A DNA stretch of 64,000 nt, taken from Nymphaea colorata (lineage: Eukaryota; Streptophyta; Magnoliopsida; Nymphaeales; Nymphaeaceae). The notes beneath the pieces are model-generated. The model saw nothing but the letters and a program-made list of their open reading frames with translations, was not told where the DNA came from and did no database searches. Shown piece by piece: positions 47,917-60,196 of the stretch. Location of the stretch: the NCBI RefSeq assembly GCF_008831285.2, contig NC_045138.2:35579115-35643114 (forward strand). Direction: 5' to 3'. The position numbers and the translations under genes were made by a program. The stretch's first letter is position 1. Each line of letters starts with the position of its first letter.

Positions 47917-50138
47917 TGCCGGAAAAAGCAGGAAACAGACCAGCAGCCGGCTTGAGCCGCGCTACTCTTCCACCCGATCCCTTCTCCTCTCCTCTTCTCC
48001 TCTCCCTCCTACGACTACGAGAAGGCTGGAATGGCAGCGGATAAAAAATCGCTGCTTTTATATTCACGTCCCTACTGAGATTAGGTTTACGATGGAATCA
48101 GCTGATGGATGACCGAAAAACTAAGGGCACAGGGAAGACAAATGTGAGTCTCTTGAAAGCAAGGGCCTCTCGATCTCATCATCCCGCGTGACTGAGGGTT
48201 TTTCCTTGATCCCGCGTGGGCCCTAGCTTGCACTTTGCATATATTAAATATATGCTCTTCGATGAGTCGGCCGGTAGTTTATACAAATCACGCTTTCTTT
48301 TTCTACAAATTTTACGAAGTGAGAAAACATATTTCGTTTTTATCTATCTTTTCTTCAAATAATTGTAAAATAAACTTCATCCGATATGCCTTTTCTCGAT
48401 AAATCTTTGGAATAACTAAATTGAAATAAACCATTTTGATGGCGATGCAATAAAGAATATACGAATTTTAAAAAATGATAACCAAGCATTAGAGAAAATG
48501 CACGTTTTTTACTTGTTTTTTCCATGCCATGAAAATGGTCATTTGTGGAATATAACAGATTGTCTGTTGAGCACCTAACATGATACGATGTGGAACTGGT
48601 GAACACGATGAGTCTGACCCAAACGTATCATTTAAACAAATGGTTTGCTGTAAATATCTGAAATTGTCCCTTTGGTCGGGCAGTGGAACATGGGTTCTAC
48701 TTCTCGTGTTGGCCAGGCCCCACACCAAATCAGGTTGGCCCCAAATTTTAAAATTATTTTTACATATTTTATTTTATTAAATATATATATATATATATAA
48801 ATAATTCAACCAATGCCAACCCCTACTTCAAGTATTTCTTGTACCGTAAAGATTATTAAATACATAAATATTCAACCAGCCACAATTATCTGCTGCATAA
48901 CATTGTAATTTTAATCATTGACGTTTTTTTGTGGTTTATTGAACCATGCATATTTTATTTGCATACATATGTTTTTCCACTCGTATTGTTAAACCTCGTG
49001 CACTTGATGCATTTTCCGTTTTTTGCTGTGTTTTTTTATAATTGGTTATATATTATAGGCCCTTAATGTCATATTGTATGTAGAGTCGAGCTCAATTCGA
49101 ACTCACTTGGTAAAACTCAACTCAAACTAGTTTGACTCTTTAATGAATGAGTTTAGTTAAAGACAAAAAAATGAAACCACTTAATTTAAGGAGTTGAGCT
49201 CCCCTATAATAGTAAAGTCGGTGAAAAGCAAATCCACCTGATCGAAGACACGCATTAGTGGTACTATTTCATTGTCGACAAATATCGTTCACCCGTAAAT
49301 TTTATTTAATAGCATGTGTGTGTGGTGTGCACCGTATACAAAAACCCATCACCCTTAACGGGCTAACGAATGATCGACCAACGCAAGTAACTCATCAAGT
49401 TTTTTCCACAAGACAACGGCAACTCAGCAAAACCGCTGGAAATGCTGCCATTGCATATGAATGCTGTAATTATCATTCTACACGTCTATCCCAAGAGGGA
49501 TGGTTGTATATATAATGATTTTTAATAACAATTTATATATCGACGTGCTATCGAATTTTAAGATATTTTGCACATGATACAACAATAGACGTGTAATTGG
49601 ATGCATAAACAAATTACCCCGCTTCATCATATAAAAATGTATAAGTAGTATATGCAATTGGAACTTTTTTTATATTTAAATTCAATGGCCCATATGATTG
49701 CCATGAAATATAGTTTATAAGTGCTTGTTGTCCCTTTGATACTTTCATAGAGACGGCAGCTTATCACGGTCGCTTCATCATCGAACTGTAGTTCTGTATG
49801 CAAAGACAACCAAAATTTGGTCGGACATAAAGAAGCATTTTTTATTATAAAATTTTAACAGAAAAGCCCAACTTGAAATGATCCGAAAAAAAAAAAAAGC
49901 CGATAGATTTGCCAATCATCACAATGGAAGGAAGGACGAATATGTCATTCGACGATAAAAGCGGGACAAAAAAGTTATTGTTCCAGAAGATTCTGAAGGG
50001 CAAACTAGTCAAATAAAGGGCCATCGAGCCCCAGGGCCGTACCCTCGCCCGCGAGAGAAATCGTAACCCTAATTTCTCTTGCTCTCTCGTCCCTCGCTTT
50101 TCTCCCTCTCTTTCTCTGCCGCATCTCTCTCTCCCGCC
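47917..50138. other. Divergent intergenic region between LARP1 and first UBA2
   Basis: Both genes read away from this stretch. It begins GC-rich by LARP1 (47917-48060) and becomes strongly AT-rich, with a (TA)n run at 48780-48800. No further coding frame is convincing. The last 100 bp are the C/T-rich leader of the UBA2 gene. Confidence 0.5.
50065..50072 (+). promoter_or_regulatory. Telo-box-like AACCCTAA in first UBA2 leader
   Basis: It lies 67 bp before the start codon at the edge of a CT-rich leader, matching the usual placement of telo-boxes in genes of translation and RNA metabolism. The paralogue has a comparable element at a similar distance. Confidence 0.5.
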
Positions 50139-51467
50139 ATGGCCAAGAAGCGAAAGGCAGAACCCAAGCCCGAGCCAGAGCCCGAGGAGCCAACTCCCGT
50201 TGAAGAAGCACCCCCTGCCGATGCCGAGATGGTCGAAAACGCAGGCGCTGGTGACGCGGACACCCAGGGCACCCAGGACAGCGTTGCGGAGGAGGACGGC
50301 GAGGATGAATCCGACGAGGAGGATGGCGAGGAGGCACTCCAGAAGCTCCTGGAGCCCTTCGGCAAGGATCAGCTCGTCGAGCTACTCGTTGAATCGGCCC
50401 TCAAGTACGCCGACGTTCTCGACCGTATAAACGTGGTAGCCGACGTTGATCCCGCCCATAGGAAGATCTTCGTCCATGGCCTCGGCTGGGATACCACCGC
50501 CGAGACCCTGAAGAACGCGTTCAAGAAGTACGGGGAGATCGAGGACTGCAACGCCGTCACCGATAAGATCTCCGGCAAGTCGAAAGGATATGGGTTTATC
50601 CTCTTCAAGCACCGTAGCGGCGCTCGGAAGGCGCTGAAGGAACCGCAGAAGAAGATTGGCAACCGGATGACTGCCTGCCAGCTCGCCTCTGCTGGGCCGG
50701 TGCCGGCGACGCCACCGGTCTCTGAGTACACGCAAAGGAAGATCTATGTTAGCAACGTCTCGGCGGATATCGATCCGCAGAAGCTGCTACAGTTTTTCAA
50801 CAAGTACGGAGAAATCGTAGAGGGACCGCTTGGCTTGGACAAACAGACTGGAAAGCCTAAGGGTTTCACACTTTTCGTTTACAAAACGATCGAGAGCGCT
50901 AAGAAAGCGCTCGAGGACCCGCATAAGAACTTCGAGGGGCATATCCTGCACTGCCAGAAGGCGATCGACGGGCCAAAACCGCCGAAGGTGCATCACCACA
51001 ACCTGCCACCGAGCCATCAAGGTTTTCACAGGAACGAGAGTGCTGGCGGAGGATTTGGTCACGGAATCGGGAATTTGGGAAGCAGTGGTTCTGGTGGTAA
51101 CCCTCTGATGTCTGGTGGGTTGGGGTTTAATCAGGCGGCTGCTGCTCCCGCGACTCTCAATCCAGCACTGGGTCAGGCTTTGACAGCGCTTTTGGCCACC
51201 CAGGGTGCTGGTCTTGGCTTGACGAATGTTCTAGCTTCGTTGAATCCGGCCCTCAACCCGAACCTGTCTTCCGCTGTCAATCAGACTGTCCCGTCTCCAT
51301 TGGCGAGCAGTGCTCCACATGGCGGAGTGGGAGGGTTTGGTAATCAGCCAGGAGGTAATGCTAACCTGTACGGGAATCAGGCTGCTCTACCGTATCAAAA
51401 CTCTGGTGGAAGGTCACAACAAGCTGGAGGCCCTATGGGTGGTGTGCCGCCGTATTTGGGGCATTAG
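50139..51467 (+). CDS. UBA2: UBP1-associated protein 2-type double-RRM protein (copy 1)
   Basis: An intronless CDS of 442 residues. Known: UBA2 proteins are nuclear hnRNP-like RNA-binding proteins linked to UBP1, to binding U-rich 3'-UTRs, and to ABA, wound and senescence responses. Seen: MAKKRKAE start with basic patch in a strong CCGCCATGGC context; acidic N-terminus (to about 65); conserved LLEPFGKDQLVELLVESA helix; RRM1 at about 108-185 with RNP2 KIFVHGL and RNP1 KGYGFILF; RRM2 at about 200-275 with KIYVSNV and KGFTLFVY; then a Gly/Asn/Ala/Gln-rich tail ending GGVPPYLGH. The frame can extend upstream only from a TTG, so the ATG at 50139 is chosen. The stop TAG is followed at once by GTACGA, a probable 3'-UTR splice donor. 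A paralogue lies downstream on the same strand. Confidence 0.95.
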   Translation: MAKKRKAEPKPEPEPEEPTPVEEAPPADAEMVENAGAGDADTQGTQDSVAEEDGEDESDEEDGEEALQKLLEPFGKDQLVELLVESALKYADVLDRINVVADVDPAHRKIFVHGLGWDTTAETLKNAFKKYGEIEDCNAVTDKISGKSKGYGFILFKHRSGARKALKEPQKKIGNRMTACQLASAGPVPATPPVSEYTQRKIYVSNVSADIDPQKLLQFFNKYGEIVEGPLGLDKQTGKPKGFTLFVYKTIESAKKALEDPHKNFEGHILHCQKAIDGPKPPKVHHHNLPPSHQGFHRNESAGGGFGHGIGNLGSSGSGGNPLMSGGLGFNQAAAAPATLNPALGQALTALLATQGAGLGLTNVLASLNPALNPNLSSAVNQTVPSPLASSAPHGGVGGFGNQPGGNANLYGNQAALPYQNSGGRSQQAGGPMGGVPPYLGH

Positions 51468-51470
51468 GTA
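51465..51470 (+). promoter_or_regulatory. Stop codon abutting a probable 3'-UTR splice donor (copy 1)
   Basis: TAG at 51465-51467 is followed directly by GTACGA. UBA2 genes in Arabidopsis are known to have 3'-UTR introns. A junction here would lie immediately after the stop. The matching acceptor was not fixed. Confidence 0.5.
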
Positions 51471-54400
51471 CGATACTGTTCCGCTCTGAAAATTTCTTGA
51501 ATAATCTATGTGATCTTTTACAGTTTCCTTGACGCATGCACTGGGGCGCTGGCTCCGTTTTACTTTTCGCATGCTTGCACACGCAAATATATAGCAATTG
51601 CACATGTTATGTGGGTGTATTTTGGTTGCCGAGGGGATTGGAGATTACCCGCCCACGAACCACCACGCCATCTTTAATTATTCATGTTCACACCTACATG
51701 CACAGGGACATGCCTGTTAAGTTTCTGTTATCAAAAACATGTTTTAGACATGCTTTGTTCACATAAGGTTGATGGGTTTTCGATTCGGTGATTTTGAATT
51801 GAAACATTGTGCGGTAGAATGGACCTACGAACGCTTAATTTTTTGATCCAAGGTGTTTTGAATCGACTAAATTTGAAAATATCTTTTAGCTGAATTAGTT
51901 ACTTCATCATTGTGTTTTCTTCAAGTTAGCAACTATACGTTTCCACATTTTTCTATTATTATTCTTAATCGGGGGTCGGTTTGTGTGCAGCATCTTTTTA
52001 GTTACGATTTAATTTGAATCACATTACTTTGTCATATGGCCTTGCATGCGTTCTCATTTTCTTTCGAAGACCATGGCGACATCGACTACAGTAAAGAAAC
52101 GCTATTGTCAGTTGCATTCGGAATGTTTTGAAAAGACATCTAAAAAGTGTTTTTGTGCGCTTGGTGACCGAGCAGAAGGCTTTCTAACCTCATGATACAG
52201 TCGTTCTACTTGATTTTCTGCTTCCCTTTTTTTTGTTCTTACTGAAGGCATGTCGGGGGACAGTAGCCAGTGTAACACTGATATCTTGGGGCCCTTAAAT
52301 TGCAATTCTCGAGACCCATATTTGTTGTTGTTATTGTTGTCATTTTCCTAAATCAAGCTACCCTTTTTCTGACCACCCCTCATGCACGAAGGAGCTTTGG
52401 CCTTTAGGCTCATCTGTGATGCTTGCTACATGTTTTTTATTACATACATCTCAATTGAACAACTTTAGATTAAGTTAGCTAATATTGCTAGCTAGATGTC
52501 TCTGTGACTGTGTTTTGCGTCTCTTCTGGTTCTTGGCATCGTGGATGATTTTACTGCTCAGAACAGCAGATTGGAGAAATTAAAAGGGTGTTAGCTTAAA
52601 TCACTCGAGGTATCACTAGAACGGAATTCTCCTTACTGGTTGAAGTTGTAGGTTTTCTTATGTTAGAATTCATATTGTTCCATTATGTTTGACATTGAAA
52701 CACCATCCTTAGGCGCTCTCATGTTGGATCTGGATTAGGTGCACATTCTGTTATCATGTTACAGTTAGAGGCATTATTCATCCTTGTGAAAAAAAAATGA
52801 CACGTGGGACATTGATAAAGATTTAGCAATTTGCATAGGTATGGATCAGTGTGATAGACTGGTAGTTAATGCTGTCTAAAGAGAAGTAGAATTGCTTTTA
52901 CCCTTTTATAGAATGGCTTGGTCTAAATGGTTTTTGGTGCATAGGCCATTACTTTTGCTGTCAAGGCTTGATTTATCACTGTACAGAGGCTCCAAGAAGT
53001 ACGCAATGATTGTCACCAATGCATCTGGGTTCTTCATTTTTCATTCACTATCATGGATTTTTAGGTGTTTATTGTAGCTACGGAGAAGTTAGTAATCGTT
53101 GCTGGTTTTTAATGGTTAAGGTTTCTTAATCAAATCTTTGATAATATTTTGAATACTAGTTTCTAGCAATCTTGAAATTCACTTATATTATCAAATTTTC
53201 GCACATTTGTTCATCTTCTTTTACTGCAAAATGCTATTATCTTGCACCTTTTCCATGATTCAAAGACCTGAAGATTTTAATCTTCAAAAGCAGTTGTTCT
53301 CTTGTTTTCAAATGATATTTATTTGACAATTTATTGTGCTAACATGCGATTTCTTTTTTCTATTGTATTTAGAAAACAAAGAGACTGCTTTATGAAACTG
53401 CTGCATTATATTTCTCTATTCATTTTTGCAGATGTTTCCTCGGTGCACCCGTTCCTAAAATTTTGGACAGTTGATTCTCCTCAAATTTCTGATATTGGCC
53501 CTCTTCATGAAAATGTTGCTTTTATTACTTCTGGCGAAGTGTAACCGGTGCAATGAGAGATTTGAAATTTAGTCATGTTACTTATTTATAAAAGTCCTAT
53601 GGGTTTGAACTTTTGAACTTGTTTGTGCTAGTTAAAAACCATACAGTATGGTTTTGTAATTGGAACATCTGGGTTAATGCTTTCATTTCTCCCGTTTTAA
53701 AATTTATTTTGGTTGTCTATTATTGCGATCTGAGATTTGTTAACTATTGCTATCTTAGGGTTAATATTCGTAAGGCAAGTGGCTTTTTCCACTCGATACT
53801 GTCTTTAGCTTTATGGGTTATCATTTAGAGTACAAATTTTTTTGCATGTGGCTGTTCCTTACATTGATATTTTCTGTGGAGCTAAATTATCAGGAAAATT
53901 TATGTCTTCCTTTGGTGCCTGATCTTGTGCACCTTCCCCCTCCTCTCCTCCCCACTGCCACCTCTTCTCTCTCTCTTTGAAGTAAGTTGTTGGTAGGTTA
54001 TCTATTATAGTTATATATGAAGGGACCACTATGCATCATCGGTGCTGCATGTGGTTGATCGTGTGTGGCTATTGATGAAGTAGCTTGATTATCTTGTCTG
54101 TATTGCAGGTTATTTCTTTGGAGACTTTCAACTAATCCGTTTCTTAACAGTATCATTTTCTAAAGCAGCCCCATATTAAATTGAAATTTTACCTAACAGT
54201 CAACATCTCTCCTACGAAAATTCACAAATCACAACTTTTTTTTGTTTCTTTTTTGCAGTTTTTTCTATTGAGTATTTTCACGCGTAGTAGTTTCTTTTTG
54301 TCCGTTTTTCTGCAGATCTGTACCCTTCGCAGACTTCTGCGTCGGTTACATTTTATCAGAGTAATTGTTTTTGCTGGAAAATTAATGTGTCGGGCACATG

Positions 54401-57074
54401 TGGACTTCAAACCACCAAGATTTTTTGTGTTCTATTCTATATGTGTGGTCGCCCGAAGTTTTTGTTGCTGATTGGGAATAAATAGACTAGCCACTGCAAG
54501 AAATTATTATTTTTTCTCTTAACGATCTCCCCTATGCTGAACACGGATTTTGGTGATATGAAATTAGTGGTTCTTTCATATACTTCCATGAATTCTAAGC
54601 ATGGTTTGTCCCTCAAGCTCTGAGGAGGATTCTTTGGATGCCTTAAAAATCAGTTAGTCTTTGCAGCCAATTTCATATCGAGCAGCCCAAAAAATGTGCT
54701 AATGTTGATATTTTGGATTGTTTTCAAAGATACATAAAAATATATGGTAGACAAGTCATGGTACTCAAATTGATGGTTCTATCCTCCTTGTTCGGAGTAA
54801 AGTATGCAGTTTTTCACCCCGGCTATGTTGTTTGACGGGATTTTTGCTTTTATTTTATTGCCTTCTGAGCTTTTTCTCACACCTAACCTTCTGAACTTCA
54901 TCTCACACCCAACACACTACAGAATTTTGGTTAAACGTCAGTGATAAGCGTGCATTTTCCGTTGGGATTCGTTGTTGCATCACTGCAGTTTTTGCGAAGG
55001 ATTTTCGAAAGATAGAAAGAAAAACGATCTTTTGAGGCTTTTATTATTCACTTTACAAATTATAGACTAGGTTAGCCGGTGAGTTCCTTCTCGCGCGGTT
55101 CTTAACTTTGGGGCTTTGGTAGGGGATTTGGAACATTTTATTGGACTTTGTCTGCTTCCCTGTAGCTTCATCGACTGCTAGCTCAAGACATCGGAACTTT
55201 TTGGATGGAGAAAGGTATGCTATATAACTCTGCTTCTCATGTGAAAACGGTGAGACAGCAACTCACTTCTAAGCCACCTTTGTTTTTGTTGCTACTAGTA
55301 TTTGCTGGATATAAATATTGGATTTTTTAGCATATGAATGCTGGCGTAGGTTGTTGATATTTTCTATTGGATTTATAGTTTTAAGCTGTCTTATATTTGC
55401 ATAGGAAGAAAGCCCGAGTGACGTTTTCAACGCTCTATGCCTCTATCTCATCCATTCTGGATTTTCTATAAAGGATCTACTTTACTGTCAAAACGCCTGG
55501 GCCACTTTTGTCTAAGGAACGACAAAAATGACCTTTGACAGTGTAGGATAGATAGGCTAGAAATTCGGTCCATTTGGCGTACGTATTATCGGTTCTACTC
55601 TGACTTATAGCGTTATGTATTTGAAGGGTGATACCGATACGTGTATCAAATTGGTATTTACCAATTTTCCTCCTCTTGGTTATTTTTAGTATGATTATTT
55701 TCGCCGGGGAAGTCAGATTCTCAATTTTCAGTCGAGAGCGTTTGTGGAGGTGGTGCTGTCTTTGTTTTCAGAATTTTCTAGAAAGCGCCTCAACTTTGAA
55801 GTAAACGACCATAACAGTCGGTTGGTGCCCTGATTTTTAACACGAAGGACGGTTAGCTGAAAAATTTCGCCGACTTAATCGCCGGATTTTTGTTAATATT
55901 TTCTGCCTTTCTTGTGTCTTGCTGCCGTATAAGAAGAATGCTCTGTCAAAATGGGTAAGGTGTTGGGGGTATTAATTTTCCATTTAACCGTTAAACTCCT
56001 GTCCAATATTGGTGGCCGCCAGGGATTTATTCTCCTCGTCAGCCTTTCTCCTCGTCAGCCTCGGCCTCATCATAGGTCATTGCAATTTCATTTCAACTGC
56101 AGAGGGGAATTAGGCAAGTCGTTCCGCGTTCGTCCGTCGGTTGTCCGGTGAATTTATTTAGCTCTTGTTGACATTCTTTTTGTCTATACTGTACCTAGTT
56201 TGAGGAAATTATAACCTTATTACTTATGTGTGCGTGGGGCGACATTGTCCTGTCGAAATCCTCTTTCTGTTTGTAGGTTATCTGATTAATGAGGGGTTCG
56301 TTATTCTGCAATTTTGACTTGAAGTATCGAATTAGAATGGTGAGGAGCTAATGATGGACTTTTTTTCCGTATGACGTGATGGTGTGAGGATGTGATAGGT
56401 GATGGGAATGGAGGGGTGTTGCAAGGTCATTTTGACACACTTGCCCAGGCCTTGAAGTTTGCGTCTCCGTGGATCTGTTGTCACATCACAAGTCTGCCTG
56501 TATCTTAACAAGTATGAGAATGATTCTTATGGTTCCTTGAAAGTTCGAATTGAGTCCGAAATTATTTTGGTGAGAGATTTAAGTTTGTAAACTGAGGCTT
56601 CCGGAACTGGTTGAGCACTTCTCGTCAAACTACCAAATCCTTAAATGCTTCAGGTGAAAGAAGATGAAGCTTGTTAGAGGTTCGAACCTTCATAGGCTGT
56701 TTGAAGCGCCGTTATCTCTGTTTGTGGGCATCTAAACCACGTTAAAGCGTTTTGTGTTAAATCCTGTCCGTTAATCCTCTTTCTGATTGGCCTTGACGGT
56801 GTTGAATAGTATCCATGGGGTTATATTGCTGCCTGTGGAAGCATTAAGTATTGCATGAAAATGTAAAGGGTACCCTTGAGTCACCTTTCATTTTAATATT
56901 CGTGCGTTAATGTGTGCCATCTCTTGCGGCTTTCTTACAGTTTTGGTTGGATCGATTGGCAATCGTCGTGTTACTGCTATGTGGCTTGCTGTCATGCTGA
57001 TCGACGCTTGCGTTAAATCGTGTGGCTTCGTTGTTGCAAAACGTGATAACAATTGACTTTGGCGGTTTTGGGTG

Positions 57075-57078
<4 letters not shown>

Positions 57079-57111
<33 letters not shown>
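57079..57111. repeat. (TC)n microsatellite
   Basis: Uninterrupted TC repeat of about 16 units between the two UBA2 genes. Confidence 0.95.
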
Positions 57112-57115
<4 letters not shown>

Positions 57116-58632
57116 TGTTGACCTGCAAGGAACGGTAGTCTGGTCTTTGTTGGTTTTATATTAAAAGGGTTAAGCGCCACTTAATTTTCCTTTTTTTATT
57201 TTCTGGATATGATGTCGCCGTTTCGCCTGGACGGCCTTATTTGTTTTGCTTTAAGTAATTCAGCGTAATCTCGACCCGTCTCGCTCGTTATCTTTCTTGC
57301 TGGGAGTGATGAATTATCGATCAATAGTTTCCATCTAATTTACCAATTGGGGTGTTTCATCCTAACTGATTATCCTGTTTGGCTCATATCCGTTGATATG
57401 TGTTATTAATTGGAACACGTCCCGATCGTCTTAATCGTTTTGCAAAGGAGAGATGTCGATGGCTTGTTTTGGTTCTGAGTCTGGTCAAGGAATGAAGTCT
57501 CTGGTGATGTTAGATCTGCTTGAAAATGATACTAAGTGGACGAGGGTTTCCAAGAGTGCTTCTCAAACGGAAGAGACGGCGACCATCCGCGTTATAATTG
57601 GTTTATTGTTAAAAAAATGGCATACTAGCTGCTTAGATTGCTTGATATGACTTTAGGTAGGTGATGTTGCGGAAAGCAATTTCTGACTGATAACATAAAA
57701 GGGAAATTACGAGGCGTACATGCGCTGTGCTTCATGAGATGAAGGCATGAAGCATTTCATAAGTCAGTCTTCGATGCGCACATATATAATATTGTCGTAA
57801 TATTATGTGCTGATGTCTATTTGGTTGTCAAAAATTCATCTCTAAATGCGTCATCAATTGTGTTAAAAACACAAGTGTTACACCATTATACATTGTTGTT
57901 AATGTTTATGTGACGACTATGTTTGTGTGATAGATTTTTAACTTTTCATCAGCGATCATATGTGGTTCATGGTATTGTACACGTAGTGAGTCGGGACGGT
58001 GGGAGAAATATGACCGAACCAATGTTGTTTGCGTCTTCAATTTCAAGTGAAATTTTGGGTTGTTGCTGAAGGCCATTGAGTCTTTACGAAGCGTCTTAAA
58101 GGGTCTGTTCGTGCTGTCATCGGGGCGGGCTGTCCGGAAACGAGTGCCATGGACATCGCATCGCATCACGTCCGCTTGTGTCGGGCAATGCATTCCTAGG
58201 GGCGATGAAAACATAACGACGAGGTCACGAGAGTCGAGACCCCGTAAGGCCGAACCAATATGAATCAGTCTAAACGACTCCACGTTGGTCGAGCCATGAA
58301 TAAAGATATTATTAATTTGTTAATACAAAAATTAAACTTATAAATGGTTCTTAACCCTCTGCTAATGATCCCTAGAAAGCAGTTTATTATTGCATGAAAC
58401 GGGAGGTGCTTAGATTGGAGACTCGATTCAAAATGTCATTTAGAGCGACCCTAGTATTACCACAAATCAATTAGTAACACTAAACCGGTCCTTTTGGGTG
58501 AACCAATATGCTGATATGCTATTCAGACTTGAAGATCTGAGCAAATACCTGGGTGTAGTTTTACGGTATGAGTTCTAGGACGGATGTGGTATGATCGTGT
58601 TACGCTAAATACCCGTATCCGACGTTTGCCGT

Positions 58633-58642
58633 AAAACCCTAG
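58633..58642 (+). promoter_or_regulatory. Telo-box-like AAAACCCTAG in second UBA2 leader
   Basis: It lies 73 bp before the start codon, almost the same distance as the element before copy 1 (67 bp). It probably marks the transcription start region and may be shared by descent. Confidence 0.5.
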
Positions 58643-58714
58643 GTTCTGCCCCCACTTTTCTCCTCCTCTTGCTTTTCCTCGGTTCTTTCTGTTCTGTACC
58701 GGCGAGCGGCATCG

Positions 58715-60196
58715 ATGGCGAAGAAGCGAAAGGCTCCTCCAAAGGTTGAACCTCCTCCACCGGAAGAGTCCTCTTCCTCAGAGGAAGAAGAGGAGGAGGA
58801 GGAGGAGGAGGTGGAGGAAGTAGAAGAAGAAGAAGTAGAAGTAGAAGAAGAAGCAGAGGAGGAGGAGGAGGAGGAGGAGGAGGAGGAGGAAGAAGAAGAA
58901 GAAGAAGAAGAAGAAGCAGAGGAAGAAGAAGAAGAGAAAGAGAAAAAAGAACGTGCAAAAGAGGAAGAAGAGGGACGGGAAGAAGACGAAAGCGATGGAG
59001 AGGAGGAGGAGGAGCAAGATGCGGCAGCCTCGAACTCAGGGAAGAAGAATAAAAGAAACAAGCGAAAGGATCTGGTGAGAAAGCTTCTGGAGCCCTTCGG
59101 GAAGGACCAGCTGGTGGACATCCTGATGCAGGCATGTGCGAAGAACCCTAAGATCGTCGACCGCATCAACTCCGTTGCTGACACGGACCCTTCCCAGCGG
59201 AAGATCTTCATCCACGGTCTTGGCTGGGACGCCACCACCGAGCAGGTTCTCTCCGTCTTCAAGAAATTCGGCCCCATCGAGGAGTGCAAACTCGTTACGG
59301 ACCGGGCCACCGGCCGATCCAAGGGCTATGCTTTCCTCATCTACAAGCACCGCGCCGGCGCACAGAAGGCGCTGAAGCAGCCGCAGAAGAAGGTGGGCTC
59401 GCGAATGACCGCATGCCAGCTTGCCTCCGACGGCCCGGTGCCCTCGCAACCTGTGTTCGATGCTTCCGACCGGAAGGTTTTCGTGAGTAATGTGCCGCCG
59501 GAGGTGAACGTCGACAAGCTTCGTATTCTGTTCCAGAAATTTGGAGAGCTTGAGGAAGGGCCGCTGGGGCTGGATCGAGTTACCGGGAGGCCGAGGGGAT
59601 TCGCAATCTTCATCTACAAGACTGTCGATGGCGCAAGGAGGGCGCTGGAGGAGCCGTACAAGCTTCTGGAAGGACACCAGCTTCATTGTCAGAAGGCCGT
59701 TGACGGTTTCAAGCCAGGCGCCGCCAAGGCTGCAACCACACCGCAGGCGGTTGTGCCGATGGTGGGAGCTGCGACGGCTTTGCCACCGAACGACCTCGCT
59801 CTCACTCACACAGGCGGTTCTCTTTTGGGGTTGCCAAATTCCTTGGGTCAAGGGGTTGGTCAGAACATGAATCCGATGCTGACAGGCGCAAGTGCTGCAG
59901 GACTCGGGATTTCTCCGGTGATGAATACTGTGAATCCAACTGGCATCTCTCCTCGGGTCAACCCGGCACTGCCGACTTCGGTTGCGACCGGTGGATCCGC
60001 ATTGGGCGGGCTTTACGGAGCCCAGGCATCGGTTAACAACGCGAGCCCTAATATCATGAGTAGTTATGGTTCGCAAGCAGCTTTTCAGGGGCTCGGTCCT
60101 TACCAGGGTGCTAGTCAGATAGGTCAATCGGCAGCAACTAGGACACAACCTGGTGTGGGATCGTTGGGTGGCTTTTCATCATACCTGGGGCGTTAG
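58715..60196 (+). CDS. UBA2: UBP1-associated protein 2-type double-RRM protein (copy 2, poly-Glu)
   Basis: An intronless CDS of 493 residues, tandem paralogue of the gene at 50139. Same plan: MAKKRKAPPK start, acidic N-terminus, LLEPFGKDQLVDILMQA, RRM1 at about 162-240 (KIFIHGL and KGYAFLIY), RRM2 at about 253-330 (KVFVSNV and RGFAIFIY), then a Gly/Ala/Asn/Ser-rich tail ending SSYLGR. It is 51 residues longer, mostly because of a Glu tract at about 17-101, followed by a basic KKNKRNKRKD patch that copy 1 lacks. RRM cores are well conserved, so both proteins should bind RNA in the nucleus. The tails are much more diverged, including loss of the HHHNLPP linker seen in copy 1. The stop TAG is again followed by GTAC. 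Confidence 0.95.
   Translation: MAKKRKAPPKVEPPPPEESSSSEEEEEEEEEEVEEVEEEEVEVEEEAEEEEEEEEEEEEEEEEEEEEAEEEEEEKEKKERAKEEEEGREEDESDGEEEEEQDAAASNSGKKNKRNKRKDLVRKLLEPFGKDQLVDILMQACAKNPKIVDRINSVADTDPSQRKIFIHGLGWDATTEQVLSVFKKFGPIEECKLVTDRATGRSKGYAFLIYKHRAGAQKALKQPQKKVGSRMTACQLASDGPVPSQPVFDASDRKVFVSNVPPEVNVDKLRILFQKFGELEEGPLGLDRVTGRPRGFAIFIYKTVDGARRALEEPYKLLEGHQLHCQKAVDGFKPGAAKAATTPQAVVPMVGAATALPPNDLALTHTGGSLLGLPNSLGQGVGQNMNPMLTGASAAGLGISPVMNTVNPTGISPRVNPALPTSVATGGSALGGLYGAQASVNNASPNIMSSYGSQAAFQGLGPYQGASQIGQSAATRTQPGVGSLGGFSSYLGR
58763..59017 (+). repeat. GAG/GAA trinucleotide repeat encoding a long Glu tract
   Basis: Within the copy 2 CDS, GAG and GAA codons run nearly unbroken across about 85 codons, with occasional Val, Ala, Lys and Arg. 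Pure GAG blocks (near 58785-58805 and 58857-58890) alternate with pure GAA blocks, the pattern left by repeat slippage. The purine-only coding strand may form triplex DNA. Confidence 0.95.

Larger units (their letters stand above)
51468..58714. other. Long 3'-UTR/intergenic region between UBA2 copies
   Basis: About 7.2 kb with no supported protein gene. T-rich composition continues for several kb after copy 1, consistent with long 3'-UTR introns. ORFs at 53302-53544, 54181-54471, 57453-57650 (plus) and 57906-58283 (minus) were inspected and not recognised. A GC-richer patch at about 58070-58280 differs from its surroundings and could be an old insertion. A (TC)n run is at 57079-57111. Confidence 0.4.

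Noticed and set aside
50005-50735. Minus-strand ORFs opposite the first UBA2 gene
   Set aside because: Shadows of a GC-rich coding exon with no independent family resemblance.
56680-56700. tRNA B-box-like GGTTCGAACC
   Set aside because: No matching A-box, acceptor stem or anticodon arm could be folded around it.
57906-58283. 125-codon minus-strand ORF in a GC-richer patch
   Set aside because: No family match by eye. The patch may be an old repeat; evidence was too weak to list it as a gene.
58605-59322. Long minus-strand ORFs rich in Ser, Leu and Pro opposite the second UBA2 gene
   Set aside because: They are the antisense of the GAG/GAA tract and RRM1 coding sequence; repeat composition keeps all frames open.
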